Assembly: GCF_000146165.2 (NCBI RefSeq)
Contig: NC_004347.2
Span: 124,001 to 188,000 of the forward strand
DNA length: 64,000 nucleotides
Source: Shewanella oneidensis MR-1
GTDB taxonomy: Bacteria; Pseudomonadota; Gammaproteobacteria; Enterobacterales; Shewanellaceae
Reading direction: 5' to 3'
The notes beneath the pieces were generated by a model that was not told the DNA's origin, did not search any database, and was given only the letters and a program-made list of their open reading frames with translations. The number at the start of each line of letters is the position of its first letter. Within the stretch, counting starts at the first letter, position 1. The translations under genes were made by a program, and so were the position numbers. Shown piece after piece: positions 17,212 to 26,202 of this stretch.

Positions 17212-18309
17212 ATGCCTAAACCCGCCATAAAAACTGCCGCTAAACCCGCGACGTCACCCGCAGGTAAACGTGCTAAGCCAAACACGCCTCAATCTGTTGC
17301 TAAACTCAAAGCCAGCACGGCTAAGGCTGCTAGTAAGCCCAAAGCAAAGCTCGGGGAGAAAAAGACCTTACACCCGCGTAATGTGCATCTTCATGGCTAT
17401 GATTTTGTGGCCTTAATGGCGAGTTTCCCTAAGCTGAAAGCCTTTGTTCGGCCTACGGCCTATGGTGCTTTATCGATTGATTTTGCCGATCCCTTAGCGG
17501 TTAAAAATCTGAATGCAGCGTTACTGAAACAGCATTACCAGATTGATTTTTGGGATATTCCCAAAGGCGCACTTTGTCCGCCGATCCCTGGGCGGGTCGA
17601 TTATGTGCACTACTTGGCAGATCTCTTATTTGAGGGGGCCACCGCCCCGCGTGTTGAACAAGTCTGCGCCTTAGATATTGGCACTGGGGCGAATGGGATT
17701 TACGCCATCCTAGGGCAGCAAGTGTATGGCTGGCAGTTTGTCGCTTCGGATATCAATCCCCAGTCTCTGGCCAATGTGCAGCGCATTATCGACAACAATT
17801 CCTGCTTACAAGGTCATGTAACATTAAGGCGGCAGCGGGATGAAAACGCCATTTTTAAGGGTATTATCGAGGCTGCGGATCGCTTTGAGTTAACCCTCTG
17901 CAATCCGCCGTTTCATGCCTCATTACGGGAGGCGAGTGAAGGTTCGCAGCGTAAGGTGCGTAACTTACAACTCAGTCGAGGAGAAAAACCGAAAGCCACT
18001 GGCGCCTCCTTAAACTTTGGCGGTCAAGCGGCGGAGCTGTGGTGCCAGGGTGGGGAGAAGCAATTTTTGGCCACAATGATCCGCGAAAGCCATATGTTTG
18101 CTGAGCAATGTCTGTGGTTTACCAGCTTAGTATCGAAGCAGGAAAACCTTAAACCTTGTTATCAAGCACTGGCAAAACTGGGTGTGGATACGGTAAAAAC
18201 CATTGAGATGCAGCAGGGTAATAAGGTTACCCGAGTGTTAGCGTGGAGTTTCCATTCTCAGGCAAAGCGTTTGCGGTGGCGCAGTGAGCTTGTTACACCG
18301 ACTGAATAA
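17212..18309 (+). CDS. rlmF: 23S rRNA m6A1618 methyltransferase RlmF
   Basis: The 365-residue protein methylates N6 of A1618 in 23S rRNA using S-adenosylmethionine. The start of the conserved core is LHPRNVHLHGYDFVAL (after residue 46). The SAM-binding motif I is ALDIGTGANGIYAILG near residue 155, and the amino-methyltransferase catalytic motif NPPF begins at N231. The first 45 residues are a Lys/Ala/Pro-rich basic extension, probably disordered and RNA-binding. It is a single-copy housekeeping gene with the downstream hairpin at 18309. Confidence 0.9.
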   Translation: MPKPAIKTAAKPATSPAGKRAKPNTPQSVAKLKASTAKAASKPKAKLGEKKTLHPRNVHLHGYDFVALMASFPKLKAFVRPTAYGALSIDFADPLAVKNLNAALLKQHYQIDFWDIPKGALCPPIPGRVDYVHYLADLLFEGATAPRVEQVCALDIGTGANGIYAILGQQVYGWQFVASDINPQSLANVQRIIDNNSCLQGHVTLRRQRDENAIFKGIIEAADRFELTLCNPPFHASLREASEGSQRKVRNLQLSRGEKPKATGASLNFGGQAAELWCQGGEKQFLATMIRESHMFAEQCLWFTSLVSKQENLKPCYQALAKLGVDTVKTIEMQQGNKVTRVLAWSFHSQAKRLRWRSELVTPTE

Positions 18310-18333
18310 AACAGGCGCTTAATGCGCCTGTTG
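18309..18333. terminator. Stem-loop after rlmF
   Basis: AACAGGCGC pairs with GCGCCTGTT around TTAAT. The following T-run is weak, so efficient termination is uncertain. It may also serve the convergent DUF333 gene. Confidence 0.55.
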
Positions 18334-18351
18334 GTTTGAATCAAGATTTAA

Positions 18352-18642
18352 TTATTGGCTTTGTTCCTGTGGATGTGGATGGTCGCGGCGAAATAGCGCC
18401 CACTCTTCAATCTGTTCACCGTTTGGCAAGGTACACATACCGTGTTCACCCTCTGCGGTTCTTTGGATTTCCGAGGTGCCACCGAGGGAGGCGCAATACT
18501 CTGATGCCGGGTTGGCGATTTGCGTTTTTGCTTCAGTTTTTGTTTCAGCCTGAGCGTTTGTTGCTGGCTCGGTCTTTTCGCCACAGCCCGCTAAGCCGCT
18601 GCAGATGATGAGACCGAATAACCAAGCTGATGCTAATTTCAT
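18352..18642 (-). CDS. DUF333 lipoprotein (YoaF-like)
   Basis: The 96-residue protein has a lipoprotein signal sequence ending in the lipobox LAGC (C20). After a Thr/Glu/Lys-rich linker comes the DUF333 domain, IANPASEYCASLGG...HGMCTLPNGEQIEEWALFRR, with paired cysteines. DUF333 proteins are often annotated as putative haemolysins without good evidence; E. coli YoaF is similar. A location in the periplasm or outer membrane as a lipoprotein is inferred. It lies 26 bases after the BI-1-like gene and may form an operon with it. Confidence 0.82.
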   Translation of the reverse strand: MKLASAWLFGLIICSGLAGCGEKTEPATNAQAETKTEAKTQIANPASEYCASLGGTSEIQRTAEGEHGMCTLPNGEQIEEWALFRRDHPHPQEQSQ

Positions 18643-18668
18643 GTTGTTTCCCTTTGTTGTTAATTCAT

Positions 18669-19331
18669 TTATTTACGGCCTAAAATCCGCAAAATGCGCA
18701 GAAATAGGTTGATGATATCCATATACAAAGCGGCTGCGCTATCGACGGCATTATCGACGGTTTTCGGGATCTGGTTCGCCCGTCCCCAATCGTAGCCAAT
18801 ATAGCCGCAGAAGATCAGCACGACTATCCAATCTAAAATGCCGTGATGGGTTTTAAAGATAAATATTTCAATAAGTTCGACTACTATTACGAGCAGTAAT
18901 GCGATAGTGAGAACACCGGATATTTTTTGGAAAAAGGCCGGAAACAGCGTCCCCAAACACATCATCGCGATAGTGACTAAGCCCGTGATCCGAATCGCTT
19001 CGGTAACGAGCGCGGGGTCGTATTGGCTGACAACCATATTAATAATCAGGCCAAAGGGCACCACCACAAAGTTATAGCCAACAAAGCTGACGATGGGGCT
19101 ACTTGAGCTTTGGAATAGATAAATCCCCAAGAAGCAGGAGGCGAAGTAACCGATAAAGAATATCCAAGGATTTACACTGGCTATCGCCTCGGGGTCGATA
19201 TGGCTGACCATGGCATAGTTTACGGCAAATCCCCAAACGAGGGTGAGGCCAATCACTAAGTTATAGAGACCCGCTCCAATAATGGTGTCATTAGTTGTAC
19301 GGCGGTCAAATACGCTGTTTTCAGTATCCAT
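18669..19331 (-). CDS. Bax inhibitor-1 / YccA-family membrane protein
   Basis: The 220-residue protein has seven predicted transmembrane helices. It starts with NSVFDRRTTNDTIIGAGLYNLVIGL and has the late motif LIFCGYIGYDWGRANQIP, in which the Asp after YIGY is the conserved pH/calcium-sensing residue region of BI-1 proteins. Bacterial members such as YccA and YbhL sit in the inner membrane and influence protease FtsH or ion leak. The exact role is unknown. It is followed closely by the DUF333 lipoprotein gene. Confidence 0.85.
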   Translation of the reverse strand: MDTENSVFDRRTTNDTIIGAGLYNLVIGLTLVWGFAVNYAMVSHIDPEAIASVNPWIFFIGYFASCFLGIYLFQSSSSPIVSFVGYNFVVVPFGLIINMVVSQYDPALVTEAIRITGLVTIAMMCLGTLFPAFFQKISGVLTIALLLVIVVELIEIFIFKTHHGILDWIVVLIFCGYIGYDWGRANQIPKTVDNAVDSAAALYMDIINLFLRILRILGRK

Positions 19332-19380
19332 TTGATTTTTAATATCCTTAAGTGTGTAAAGTGTGCTGAGTATATACCTT

Positions 19381-20142
19381 TTACTGGCTACATATCTTGC
19401 AGTGAGCTTGTTTAGGTAATTTCATTTCACGAAATTCCATGGTCATGGCATCGATCATCAAAATCCGTCCGGCTAGGGTTTTGCCGATACCTGTGATGAC
19501 TTTAATGGCTTCTACTGCCTGCAAACAGCCGACCATACCGACGACAGGTGCAAGAATACCGGATTCGACACAGCTGAGTTGTTGCTCACCAAAGAGTGAA
19601 CTAAAGCAATGATAACAAGGTGTTTGTGCTTGATAGTCAAAAACAGTGACCATGCCTTCCATACGAATTGCAGCGGCCGAAACTAAAGGGACTTTATGCT
19701 TAAAACAGCTCTGGTTTAACTGCTCACGCACGCTGACATTATCGGTACAATCGACCACGATACTGTGACTGGCGACAAGCGCATCAATCTCATGATCATC
19801 CAATACCGCATTGATTGGATTGATTTTTACATGGGGATTGAGCTGATTCAGGCTTTGTTTGGCCGATTCGACCTTAGGTTGGCCGATATTGGCATCCTGA
19901 TGTAATACTTGGCGCTGTAGGTTAGAGAGCTCAACCGTATCGAAATCCACTAAGGTCAGCTCGCCAATGCCTGCAACGGTAAGGTATTGTCCTGCAGCGC
20001 AGCCTAAACCGCCTGCGCCTATCATCAGCACTTTGGCGAGTTTTAGGCGTTCTTGGCCGTCGATATCCATCGCCTTGATTGAGATTTGGCGGCTATAGCG
20101 GGTAAGTTCGCTGTCGCTGAGGATGTCTACTTGTTCATTCAT
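19381..20142 (-). CDS. moeB: Molybdopterin-synthase adenylyltransferase MoeB
   Basis: The 253-residue protein activates MoaD by C-terminal adenylation during molybdopterin synthesis. The nucleotide site is VLMIGAGGLGCAAGQYLTVAGIG, with the following TLVDFDTVELSNLQRQ block of the ThiF/UBA superfamily. The structural zinc cysteines are CYHC near residue 175 and CKIC at the C-terminus. The ATG at 20142 has AAGGCG upstream; an in-frame TTG at 20160 is less likely. It starts 11 bases after moeA, so the pair is an operon. ThiF is the main alternative, but the moeA neighbour favours MoeB. Confidence 0.92.
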   Translation of the reverse strand: MNEQVDILSDSELTRYSRQISIKAMDIDGQERLKLAKVLMIGAGGLGCAAGQYLTVAGIGELTLVDFDTVELSNLQRQVLHQDANIGQPKVESAKQSLNQLNPHVKINPINAVLDDHEIDALVASHSIVVDCTDNVSVREQLNQSCFKHKVPLVSAAAIRMEGMVTVFDYQAQTPCYHCFSSLFGEQQLSCVESGILAPVVGMVGCLQAVEAIKVITGIGKTLAGRILMIDAMTMEFREMKLPKQAHCKICSQ

Positions 20143-20153
20143 CGATTCGCGCC

Positions 20154-21407
20154 TTAGCAAAGCACTGAGTTAAAAGGTTCTACCGTCACTTGTGAACCCG
20201 CAGGGGTGTCACCTTGGAACTGCTCCAACTGGACGAAGCAATTTGCCAGACTCATCGAAGTTAACATGCCCGAGCCTTGGCTGCCGGTGATGGCGACTTC
20301 TAATTCGCCCTGTGCATTGCGGGATAAAATACCGCGTTGATATTCCACGCGCCCAGGTTGCTTACGCACCGGTGTCGTCAGGGTCGCCGATAACATCAGC
20401 GGCGCTTTTGGGGTTAAGCCCTGCATCTTATTTAAGATTGGCCACACCAGTTTGTAGAAGGTGACCATGGAGGAGACGGGATTGCCCGGTAAACCACAGA
20501 ATATCGCTTTGCCTATACGCCCCATAGCAAAGGGCTTGCCCGGTTTTATGGCGAGTTTCCAGAAGGTGATCTTGCCTTCTTCATCCAGAATTTGCTTAGT
20601 AAAGTCTGCTTCACCGACCGATACACCACCCGAAGTTAATACCATATCTGCTTGGCTTGCTGCATGACGAAATGCGTGGCGAATGGCCTCGGGATCGTCG
20701 CTTACTACGCCTAAATCCAGCCATTCCACATTGGCGCGGCTGAGTAATCCTTGGATAGAATAACGGTTTGAATCGTAAATTTGCCCTGGCGCTAAGTCGC
20801 TACCCACAGGGCGCAGTTCATCCCCGGTGGAGAAAAACGCGACTTTGAGTTGGCGGTAAACGCGCACTTGGCTCACACCAATGGTGGCTAATACGCCAAG
20901 TTCTGCGGCGTTAATTTCGATACCTGCTTTCAGGACTTTGGTCCCTTGTAACAGTTCTTCACCTTGGCAGCGAACATTCACGCCCTTGGCCTTGGGGTGA
21001 TTTATTTGGATTTGATCGCCATTAGCTTGGGTTTCTTCCTGCATTTGCACTGTGTCATAACCAGCAGGAACGGGAGCGCCAGTCATAATACGCACGCAGG
21101 AGTTTGGGGTAATTCTACCCTCAAAGCCATGGCCAGCGAAGGAACTGCCGATCAGCGTCAGTGTGGTTTGCTTGGCTTCGCTGGTTAAATCGGCAAAGCG
21201 AAAAGCGTAGCCATCCATCGATGAGTTATCGAAGGGGGGTAAATCGATACAAGAGGCCAAATCCTCTGCTAAAACGCGGCCAAGCGCATGGGGAAGTGAA
21301 ACGACTTCGGTGTCTGACACTGGGCTAACCTGCTCAAGCATAAGGGGAATGGCTTGATCTGGATGCATTAAGCTAGGTTGCGAACAAGGATCGGCTTTCA
21401 CGGACAT
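20154..21407 (-). CDS. moeA: Molybdopterin molybdenumtransferase MoeA
   Basis: The protein is 417 residues from the ATG at 21407, chosen because AAGGA lies 7 bases upstream; the longer frame to 21488 adds an unlikely leader. Family blocks are LPPFDNSSMDGYAFR, ITPNSCVRIMTGAPVPAGYDTVQMQE, SVGEADFTKQIL and GLPGNPVSSMVTF. MoeA inserts molybdate into adenylylated molybdopterin to make the Mo cofactor, needed for the many Mo-dependent respiratory enzymes of such organisms. It is the first gene of the moeA-moeB pair. Confidence 0.93.
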   Translation of the reverse strand: MSVKADPCSQPSLMHPDQAIPLMLEQVSPVSDTEVVSLPHALGRVLAEDLASCIDLPPFDNSSMDGYAFRFADLTSEAKQTTLTLIGSSFAGHGFEGRITPNSCVRIMTGAPVPAGYDTVQMQEETQANGDQIQINHPKAKGVNVRCQGEELLQGTKVLKAGIEINAAELGVLATIGVSQVRVYRQLKVAFFSTGDELRPVGSDLAPGQIYDSNRYSIQGLLSRANVEWLDLGVVSDDPEAIRHAFRHAASQADMVLTSGGVSVGEADFTKQILDEEGKITFWKLAIKPGKPFAMGRIGKAIFCGLPGNPVSSMVTFYKLVWPILNKMQGLTPKAPLMLSATLTTPVRKQPGRVEYQRGILSRNAQGELEVAITGSQGSGMLTSMSLANCFVQLEQFQGDTPAGSQVTVEPFNSVLC

Positions 21408-21578
21408 CGGGTCTTCCTTATGGGCAAAGGGTTGGGTAAATATAGGGGCTATTATGCCACGCTGTGCTTGCTTGGCTATGATCTGCATAGGAGTTTATGT
21501 GATTTGTAAGGCAGTTAACTCTTCTAATAGATGATTTTGCAGTCCCCTTTATGCGGTGCTAAACACGAGTCTATGAAC

Positions 21579-21595
21579 AAATGAAAATCATTTTT
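21579..21595. promoter_or_regulatory. Candidate Fur box upstream of ftnA
   Basis: AAATGAAAATCATTTTT contains the palindrome AATGA-AAA-TCATT and resembles the Fur consensus. It lies about 117 bases before the ftnA start, in the 304-base divergent region between moeA and ftnA, which holds no other feature I can identify. Iron control of ferritin is known in related bacteria; binding here is inferred. Confidence 0.45.
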
Positions 21596-21711
21596 ATCAA
21601 CTAATCATTAACTTAGCTAAATCAACAAAGGTAAATTTTGTTGCTTTTGGCGACGGCCTTCATGACAATGTGAACCGATGATTTCAGTTCGAAGGCCAAA
21701 GAGGATTTACT

Positions 21712-22248
21712 ATGCTGTCTGCAACCATGATCGAAAAGTTGAATGAACAAATTAATATGGAGTTTTTCTCCTCTAATTTATACCTGCAAATGAGTGCATG
21801 GTGCGAAGATCAAGGCTTTGAAGGCGCAGCAAAATTTATGCGCGAACATGCTGATGAAGAAATGGGCCATATGCGCCGTTTGTTCACCTATGTGAGCGAA
21901 ACCGGTGGTTTACCGTTACTGGGCGCAATTGAAGCGCCACAGTCACAGTTCAATTCTCTGCTGGCCTTATTCGAGCTGACCTATGAGCACGAACAGTTAA
22001 TTACTCGCCAGATTAACGCGTTAGCCCACACTGCATTTTCGAATCAAGATTATTCCACCTTTAATTTCCTGCAATGGTATGTGGCTGAACAGCACGAAGA
22101 AGAAAAGTTGTTTAAGTCAATTGTCGATAAGATCCGTTTAGTCGGTGAAGATGGCAAGGCATTGTTCTTTATCGATAAAGACCTCGCCAAATTAGCCTCA
22201 AAGGGTGGTGAAAGTATTATGAACGCCCAAAGCCAGCCGCAAGCTTAA
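21712..22248 (+). CDS. ftnA: Non-haem ferritin FtnA
   Basis: The 178-residue four-helix protein forms 24-subunit cytoplasmic iron-storage shells. Ferroxidase residues are visible in [23 protein letters not shown] (first Glu), [11 protein letters not shown] (Glu and His of the ExxH motif) and [15 protein letters not shown]. No haem-binding methionine of bacterioferritin type is seen, so FtnA rather than Bfr is the better call. AGAGGA precedes the ATG. A strong terminator follows at 22266. A candidate Fur box lies upstream. Confidence 0.93.
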   Translation: MLSATMIEKLNEQINMEFFSSNLYLQMSAWCEDQGFEGAAKFMREHADEEMGHMRRLFTYVSETGGLPLLGAIEAPQSQFNSLLALFELTYEHEQLITRQINALAHTAFSNQDYSTFNFLQWYVAEQHEEEKLFKSIVDKIRLVGEDGKALFFIDKDLAKLASKGGESIMNAQSQPQA

Positions 22249-22265
22249 GCGCGCCACTTTGGTAT

Positions 22266-22293
22266 AAAAAAAGCAGCCTAGGCTGCTTTTTTT
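22266..22293. terminator. Intrinsic terminator after ftnA
   Basis: AAAAAAAGCAGCC pairs with GGCTGCTTTTTTT around TA. It is symmetric and so can act in both directions. Confidence 0.92.
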
Positions 22294-22327
22294 ATGGGCA
22301 AAGATCGTGGTTTGGGGAAAGCTATTA

Positions 22328-22606
22328 GGGCGTGTTGACGTTTCGAGATTAAATTTTGTTCGTTCTGGCAAGTTCGTGCTCGCGAAACGAGGAATGATGT
22401 GTCGTTATTCTACTCAAATGACGAGCGGCTCTTATGACAGAAAGTAAGAGCAAGGGCTTGCCAGACGAACCCTTCGGGCAGCATTTGGCTGACGTTTCTG
22501 CTGCGTTATCGTCCGTTTATGTAGAATAACTAAACAGCACGGACTTTGCCTTGCATAAAAGCCAGCCAAACTGCTGCAAAAATAACTCTGAAACGTCAAC
22601 ACGCCC
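22328..22606. mobile_element. 279-bp MITE, copy 1 (TA target site, IS630/Tc1-like ends)
   Basis: The terminal inverted repeats GGGCGTGTTGACGTTTC at 22328 and GAAACGTCAACACGCCC ending at 22606 are flanked by TA on both sides (22326-22327 and 22607-22608), as for IS630/Tc1-type transposition. The interior has no real ORF. A near-identical copy in the opposite orientation lies at 39521-39798. The right end lies on the stop codon of the convergent GGDEF-EAL gene. Confidence 0.85.
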
Positions 22607-25600
22607 TAAGCATTAACACACTTTTCGCGTGGCGCTTGTGGCTGCAATAGTCTCGGTAGTGTTTGGCTTAGCAGTGGGGTAATGGCTGCGAATGGCAACG
22701 GTTTTGAGATCAAATACCCTTGGGCGTAGTGGCAACCTAAGTCGCGCAGTAAATTCCATTGGGCTTCGGTTTCAATTCCTTCGGCCACCAGTTCCATTTC
22801 AAGGCTTTGCCCCATCATCACAATGGCTTTCACCAAATTGGTATTTGAGTTGTTGCTCAGGGCATTTTCCACAAAGCTACGATCGATTTTTATCACAGAG
22901 ATAGGGAATTTCTTCAAATAACTCAATGAAGAATAGCCTGTGCCAAAGTCGTCGATATAAATCTGCGAGCCTAAACGGCGAATGGCTTCTAAGGTGCTTA
23001 AGCAGTGGCTGGCATCGCCCATTAGCATGCTTTCGGTGATCTCAATATGCACGTTTCTTGGGTTGATATGATGACGGTTAAAGCATTCCTGCAGTACCTG
23101 ATCAAATCCCATACCTCGCGCATTCACACATTGGCGGCTCGAGACATTGATCGCCACATTAAGCTGTAAGCCAAGTTGTTGCCATTGTCTTAGGTCGTGC
23201 ATCGCTTGGTTGAGTACCCATTCACCCATGGGTTCAATAAGCCCTGTTTCCTCCGCGATGCCTATAAACTGATCCGGCGGGATTAAGCCTAAATCGGGGT
23301 CTTGCCAACGAATAAGCGCTTCAACACTACAGACTTTACCCGTCTTCATTTCCACAATGGGTTGATAGTGTAGCGTAAATTCATCCTGCGCCACGGCGCG
23401 GCGTAGCCGCTGTTCCAGCTCCATGCGGGCAAACATGGCTTGGTTCATTCCCGAGGTGAAGTATTTGAAGTTATTGCGTCCGGCATCTTTTGCCTGATAC
23501 ATGGCCATTTCGGTATTGCGGGTTAGCGAGCTAACATCCAGGCCGTCTTCTGGGTAAACACCAATCCCAAAGCTGGCGGAAATTTGGATTTCCCGTTCAT
23601 TCAAGTTAAAGGGCGTCGACAGGGTTTCGATGATACGGCTTGCCATATGCTCAATCGCGAACTCATTGGTGACTCGGGGAAGGATAAGTACAAATTCATC
23701 CCCACCGATGCGTGCGATCAAATCATTCTTTCCGGCAATATTTTCTAGTCGCTTAGCCACGTCTTGCAGTAGTAAGTCGCCTGTGGCGTGGCCTTGGACG
23801 TCATTAATATACTTAAATTGGTCTAAATCAATCAGCAGAATCGCCAGTTTGCGGGAGTCATGTTGGGCGAGCTGGATTTCATGTTGGAGTCGCTCATTAA
23901 ACAATTTGCGATTAGGTAAGCCTGTCAGCGTATCGAAATGTGCCTGATACCAAAGATCCTGCTCATATTGCTTACGTTTACTAATATCCATAAACAAACC
24001 AATATGCTGGATGATTTCACCCCGTTCATTACGCACCACGGTAATGGCCAAATACTCGGGATACACTTGGCCATCTTTGCGTTTATTCCAGATCTCGCCT
24101 TCCCATTTGCTGTCTTTTTGCAGCGCTTCCCACATGGCAGTGTAGAAATGGCTTGGGTGGCGTTTAGAACTCAACATCGAGGGGCTGCGACCTTTGACGT
24201 CTTCAAGGCTGTAGCCTGTGATCTGGCTAAAGGCGGGGTTCACTAACTCGATATGATTATCGGCATCTGTGACCATAATGCCTTCGGCCGAATAGTTAAA
24301 TACCGCTGCGGCGCGGCTAAGGGCCTGATTGGCTTTTTGGCGCTCACTCAGCATGCGGTTCATTGCCCGAGACATGCGAGCCAGTTCATCGGAGCCTGAC
24401 ACATCAATATGGATATTTAGCTGAGGATCGGCGGCCATTTGCTGCATATCATTGGCAATTTGGGTGATTTTAAACATAAAACTGCGAATGATTTTGCGGC
24501 CCAGCCACAGGGTGATCGTGGCGGTAAATAAGGCAGACAGCAGATAAATGCCTAATAACATGAGCGCATGATGTTGTTGTATATCACTCTGGCGAGCCAT
24601 GGAGAGGGTGATTTCATTACTGAGTGCATTCAGTTTATTGATTCTATCCGTCGTTAATGTCCACCAATGTTTGCTGCTTACTGGATGGGGTGGCATCAAT
24701 AATTTATCAATGGCGGCAGAGAGCTCGCTATTGTTGATATGGGCAAGGGCGGTGATTTCTGCGAGCGACAGCTTTTGATCTTTTAACTGCACTATCTTAG
24801 ACATGCAGAATTGATACTGGTTGATGCTCTCTTCGATGCTTTGTACGGCAGGCGCAAGTGAGGGAAGGTTTACCGTTTCGCGGTTAAGTTCATCGAGTTT
24901 TTGCTGGATCGTGGTTAAGGCTTTAGTGAACTTTGCAAGCGATGCTGGGCTGCCCGTTAATAAGTAATCCTGAAAACTATCGATTAACCCCTCATAACCT
25001 AAATGCGCATTGATACTTTGCACTAAGGTACTGATATGGATTTGTTGCTCGATTTGCTGGCTGATTTTCAGTATTCGTAGGCTTTCAGGTGAGGCTTGTA
25101 TTTGGCGGATAAGGGAGTGTCTGTCAGATATTGAGGCATTACTCGCATGGGAAATAGCTTGGCCATACTCGTACATAATTGTGTTGATGGCTTTATAGTC
25201 ATTAATGCTGAGGCTATCTGACAACAACATACGATTAATCGCGCTGCGCTCCTTAACCGCTAGCTCTTGCACCATCAATAAATTGAGTAAATCCGCATAG
25301 GCCCTTGATTGTGTTATGTCATTAGTGAGTAATTGTAGCTGTTGGACCAACTGTAATAATGAAGAGTTAAACTGCTGATATAAAACAATAAATGAAGATG
25401 GATGCTGGTCGAGTGCCTCTTGGCGACTGGATGCTAACTTATGGCTTAGCAGCGTCAAGTTGGTGAGTTTTTCCTGTAATTGTGTCGATGCTTGTTGGTC
25501 ACTTAAGGTGGCGTTCAATTCAATTAAAGCAGGGCTCTTAAGCAGTGCCTCTAGTGCAGCCGAAGTAATTTGTTGCTGTTGCAGTAGGCGAGTTTCATCT

Positions 25601-25839
25601 TGAGGCGTAGTGGCTGGGAGTAATTGGGTACTGAGTCCGTACTCATTATGGAGTTGAAACAGGAAGTCTGTCGTTTGTACCGTTGCCCTTATCGCTAAAT
25701 GATTCTGATTGGCAAACCGGTATTCCTTCACAAGCATATACATTCGCGACAGCACAAAAATACTCATCATCAGCAAAGGTAGCAGCGAAAACAGAATCAG
25801 TTTCTGTTTCAGGCTGAGATGCTGTAGCGTGGATGGCAT
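22606..25839 (-). CDS. Membrane sensor diguanylate cyclase/phosphodiesterase (NIT-HAMP-PAS-GGDEF-EAL)
   Basis: The 1077-residue inner membrane protein has a first helix at about 14-33, a long periplasmic helical domain resembling NIT nitrate/nitrite sensors (TDFLFQLHNEYGLSTQLL and onward, ~50-310), a second helix near 423-443 and a HAMP segment. A PAS domain follows (510-620, YSAEGIMVTDADNHIELVNPAF), then GGDEF with intact GGDEF near residue 712, and EAL with EALIRW near residue 839 and DDFGTGYSSL downstream. Both c-di-GMP synthesis and breakdown motifs are complete, so net activity cannot be predicted. The final stop codon is formed at the edge of a MITE. Confidence 0.88.
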   Translation of the reverse strand: MPSTLQHLSLKQKLILFSLLPLLMMSIFVLSRMYMLVKEYRFANQNHLAIRATVQTTDFLFQLHNEYGLSTQLLPATTPQDETRLLQQQQITSAALEALLKSPALIELNATLSDQQASTQLQEKLTNLTLLSHKLASSRQEALDQHPSSFIVLYQQFNSSLLQLVQQLQLLTNDITQSRAYADLLNLLMVQELAVKERSAINRMLLSDSLSINDYKAINTIMYEYGQAISHASNASISDRHSLIRQIQASPESLRILKISQQIEQQIHISTLVQSINAHLGYEGLIDSFQDYLLTGSPASLAKFTKALTTIQQKLDELNRETVNLPSLAPAVQSIEESINQYQFCMSKIVQLKDQKLSLAEITALAHINNSELSAAIDKLLMPPHPVSSKHWWTLTTDRINKLNALSNEITLSMARQSDIQQHHALMLLGIYLLSALFTATITLWLGRKIIRSFMFKITQIANDMQQMAADPQLNIHIDVSGSDELARMSRAMNRMLSERQKANQALSRAAAVFNYSAEGIMVTDADNHIELVNPAFSQITGYSLEDVKGRSPSMLSSKRHPSHFYTAMWEALQKDSKWEGEIWNKRKDGQVYPEYLAITVVRNERGEIIQHIGLFMDISKRKQYEQDLWYQAHFDTLTGLPNRKLFNERLQHEIQLAQHDSRKLAILLIDLDQFKYINDVQGHATGDLLLQDVAKRLENIAGKNDLIARIGGDEFVLILPRVTNEFAIEHMASRIIETLSTPFNLNEREIQISASFGIGVYPEDGLDVSSLTRNTEMAMYQAKDAGRNNFKYFTSGMNQAMFARMELEQRLRRAVAQDEFTLHYQPIVEMKTGKVCSVEALIRWQDPDLGLIPPDQFIGIAEETGLIEPMGEWVLNQAMHDLRQWQQLGLQLNVAINVSSRQCVNARGMGFDQVLQECFNRHHINPRNVHIEITESMLMGDASHCLSTLEAIRRLGSQIYIDDFGTGYSSLSYLKKFPISVIKIDRSFVENALSNNSNTNLVKAIVMMGQSLEMELVAEGIETEAQWNLLRDLGCHYAQGYLISKPLPFAAITPLLSQTLPRLLQPQAPREKCVNA

Positions 25840-26142
25840 GCAAACTTTCTCCTAGATTGGCCTGATTGGAGACATAAAAAATCAAGGGGTTACCTTGATG
25901 AGTTGAAAGCGAAAAAGTCAGGCACTGGGGGCGAATTTTTAACATAGAAGCCTGTCGCTCGCGACCCTTGATTTATGGATATCTAATCTAGCTCACGAAA
26001 TTCAGCTAATTATTATATACATCTAAGGTTATATTTTTATTGATTAATTTTCCTCCTAGCAGATTCATTGTTTTTTTGTCTGTGATATTTAGCGTGATTT
26101 GACACTTAACCAAATAACCCAAGTGTTTTATAGGCGTTAAAT

Positions 26143-26174
26143 AAAAAGGACGCGGGCCTAAGCGCACGTCCTTT
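26143..26174 (-). terminator. Intrinsic terminator after ribB
   Basis: Read on the minus strand, AAAGGACG and CGTCCTTTTT form a stem with internal GCG pairs, 30 bases beyond the ribB stop, and end in a T-run. The rest of the 25840-26202 gap is AT-rich and shows no gene. Confidence 0.75.
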
Positions 26175-26202
26175 AAGTCGAATCCCGTTTATGGGGCCAA
26201 AT

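Noticed and set aside
25646..25945. A 99-codon reverse frame overlapping the start of the GGDEF-EAL gene
   Set aside because: It lies in another frame of a convincing gene; its downstream part is only a shadow of the membrane-segment coding sequence.
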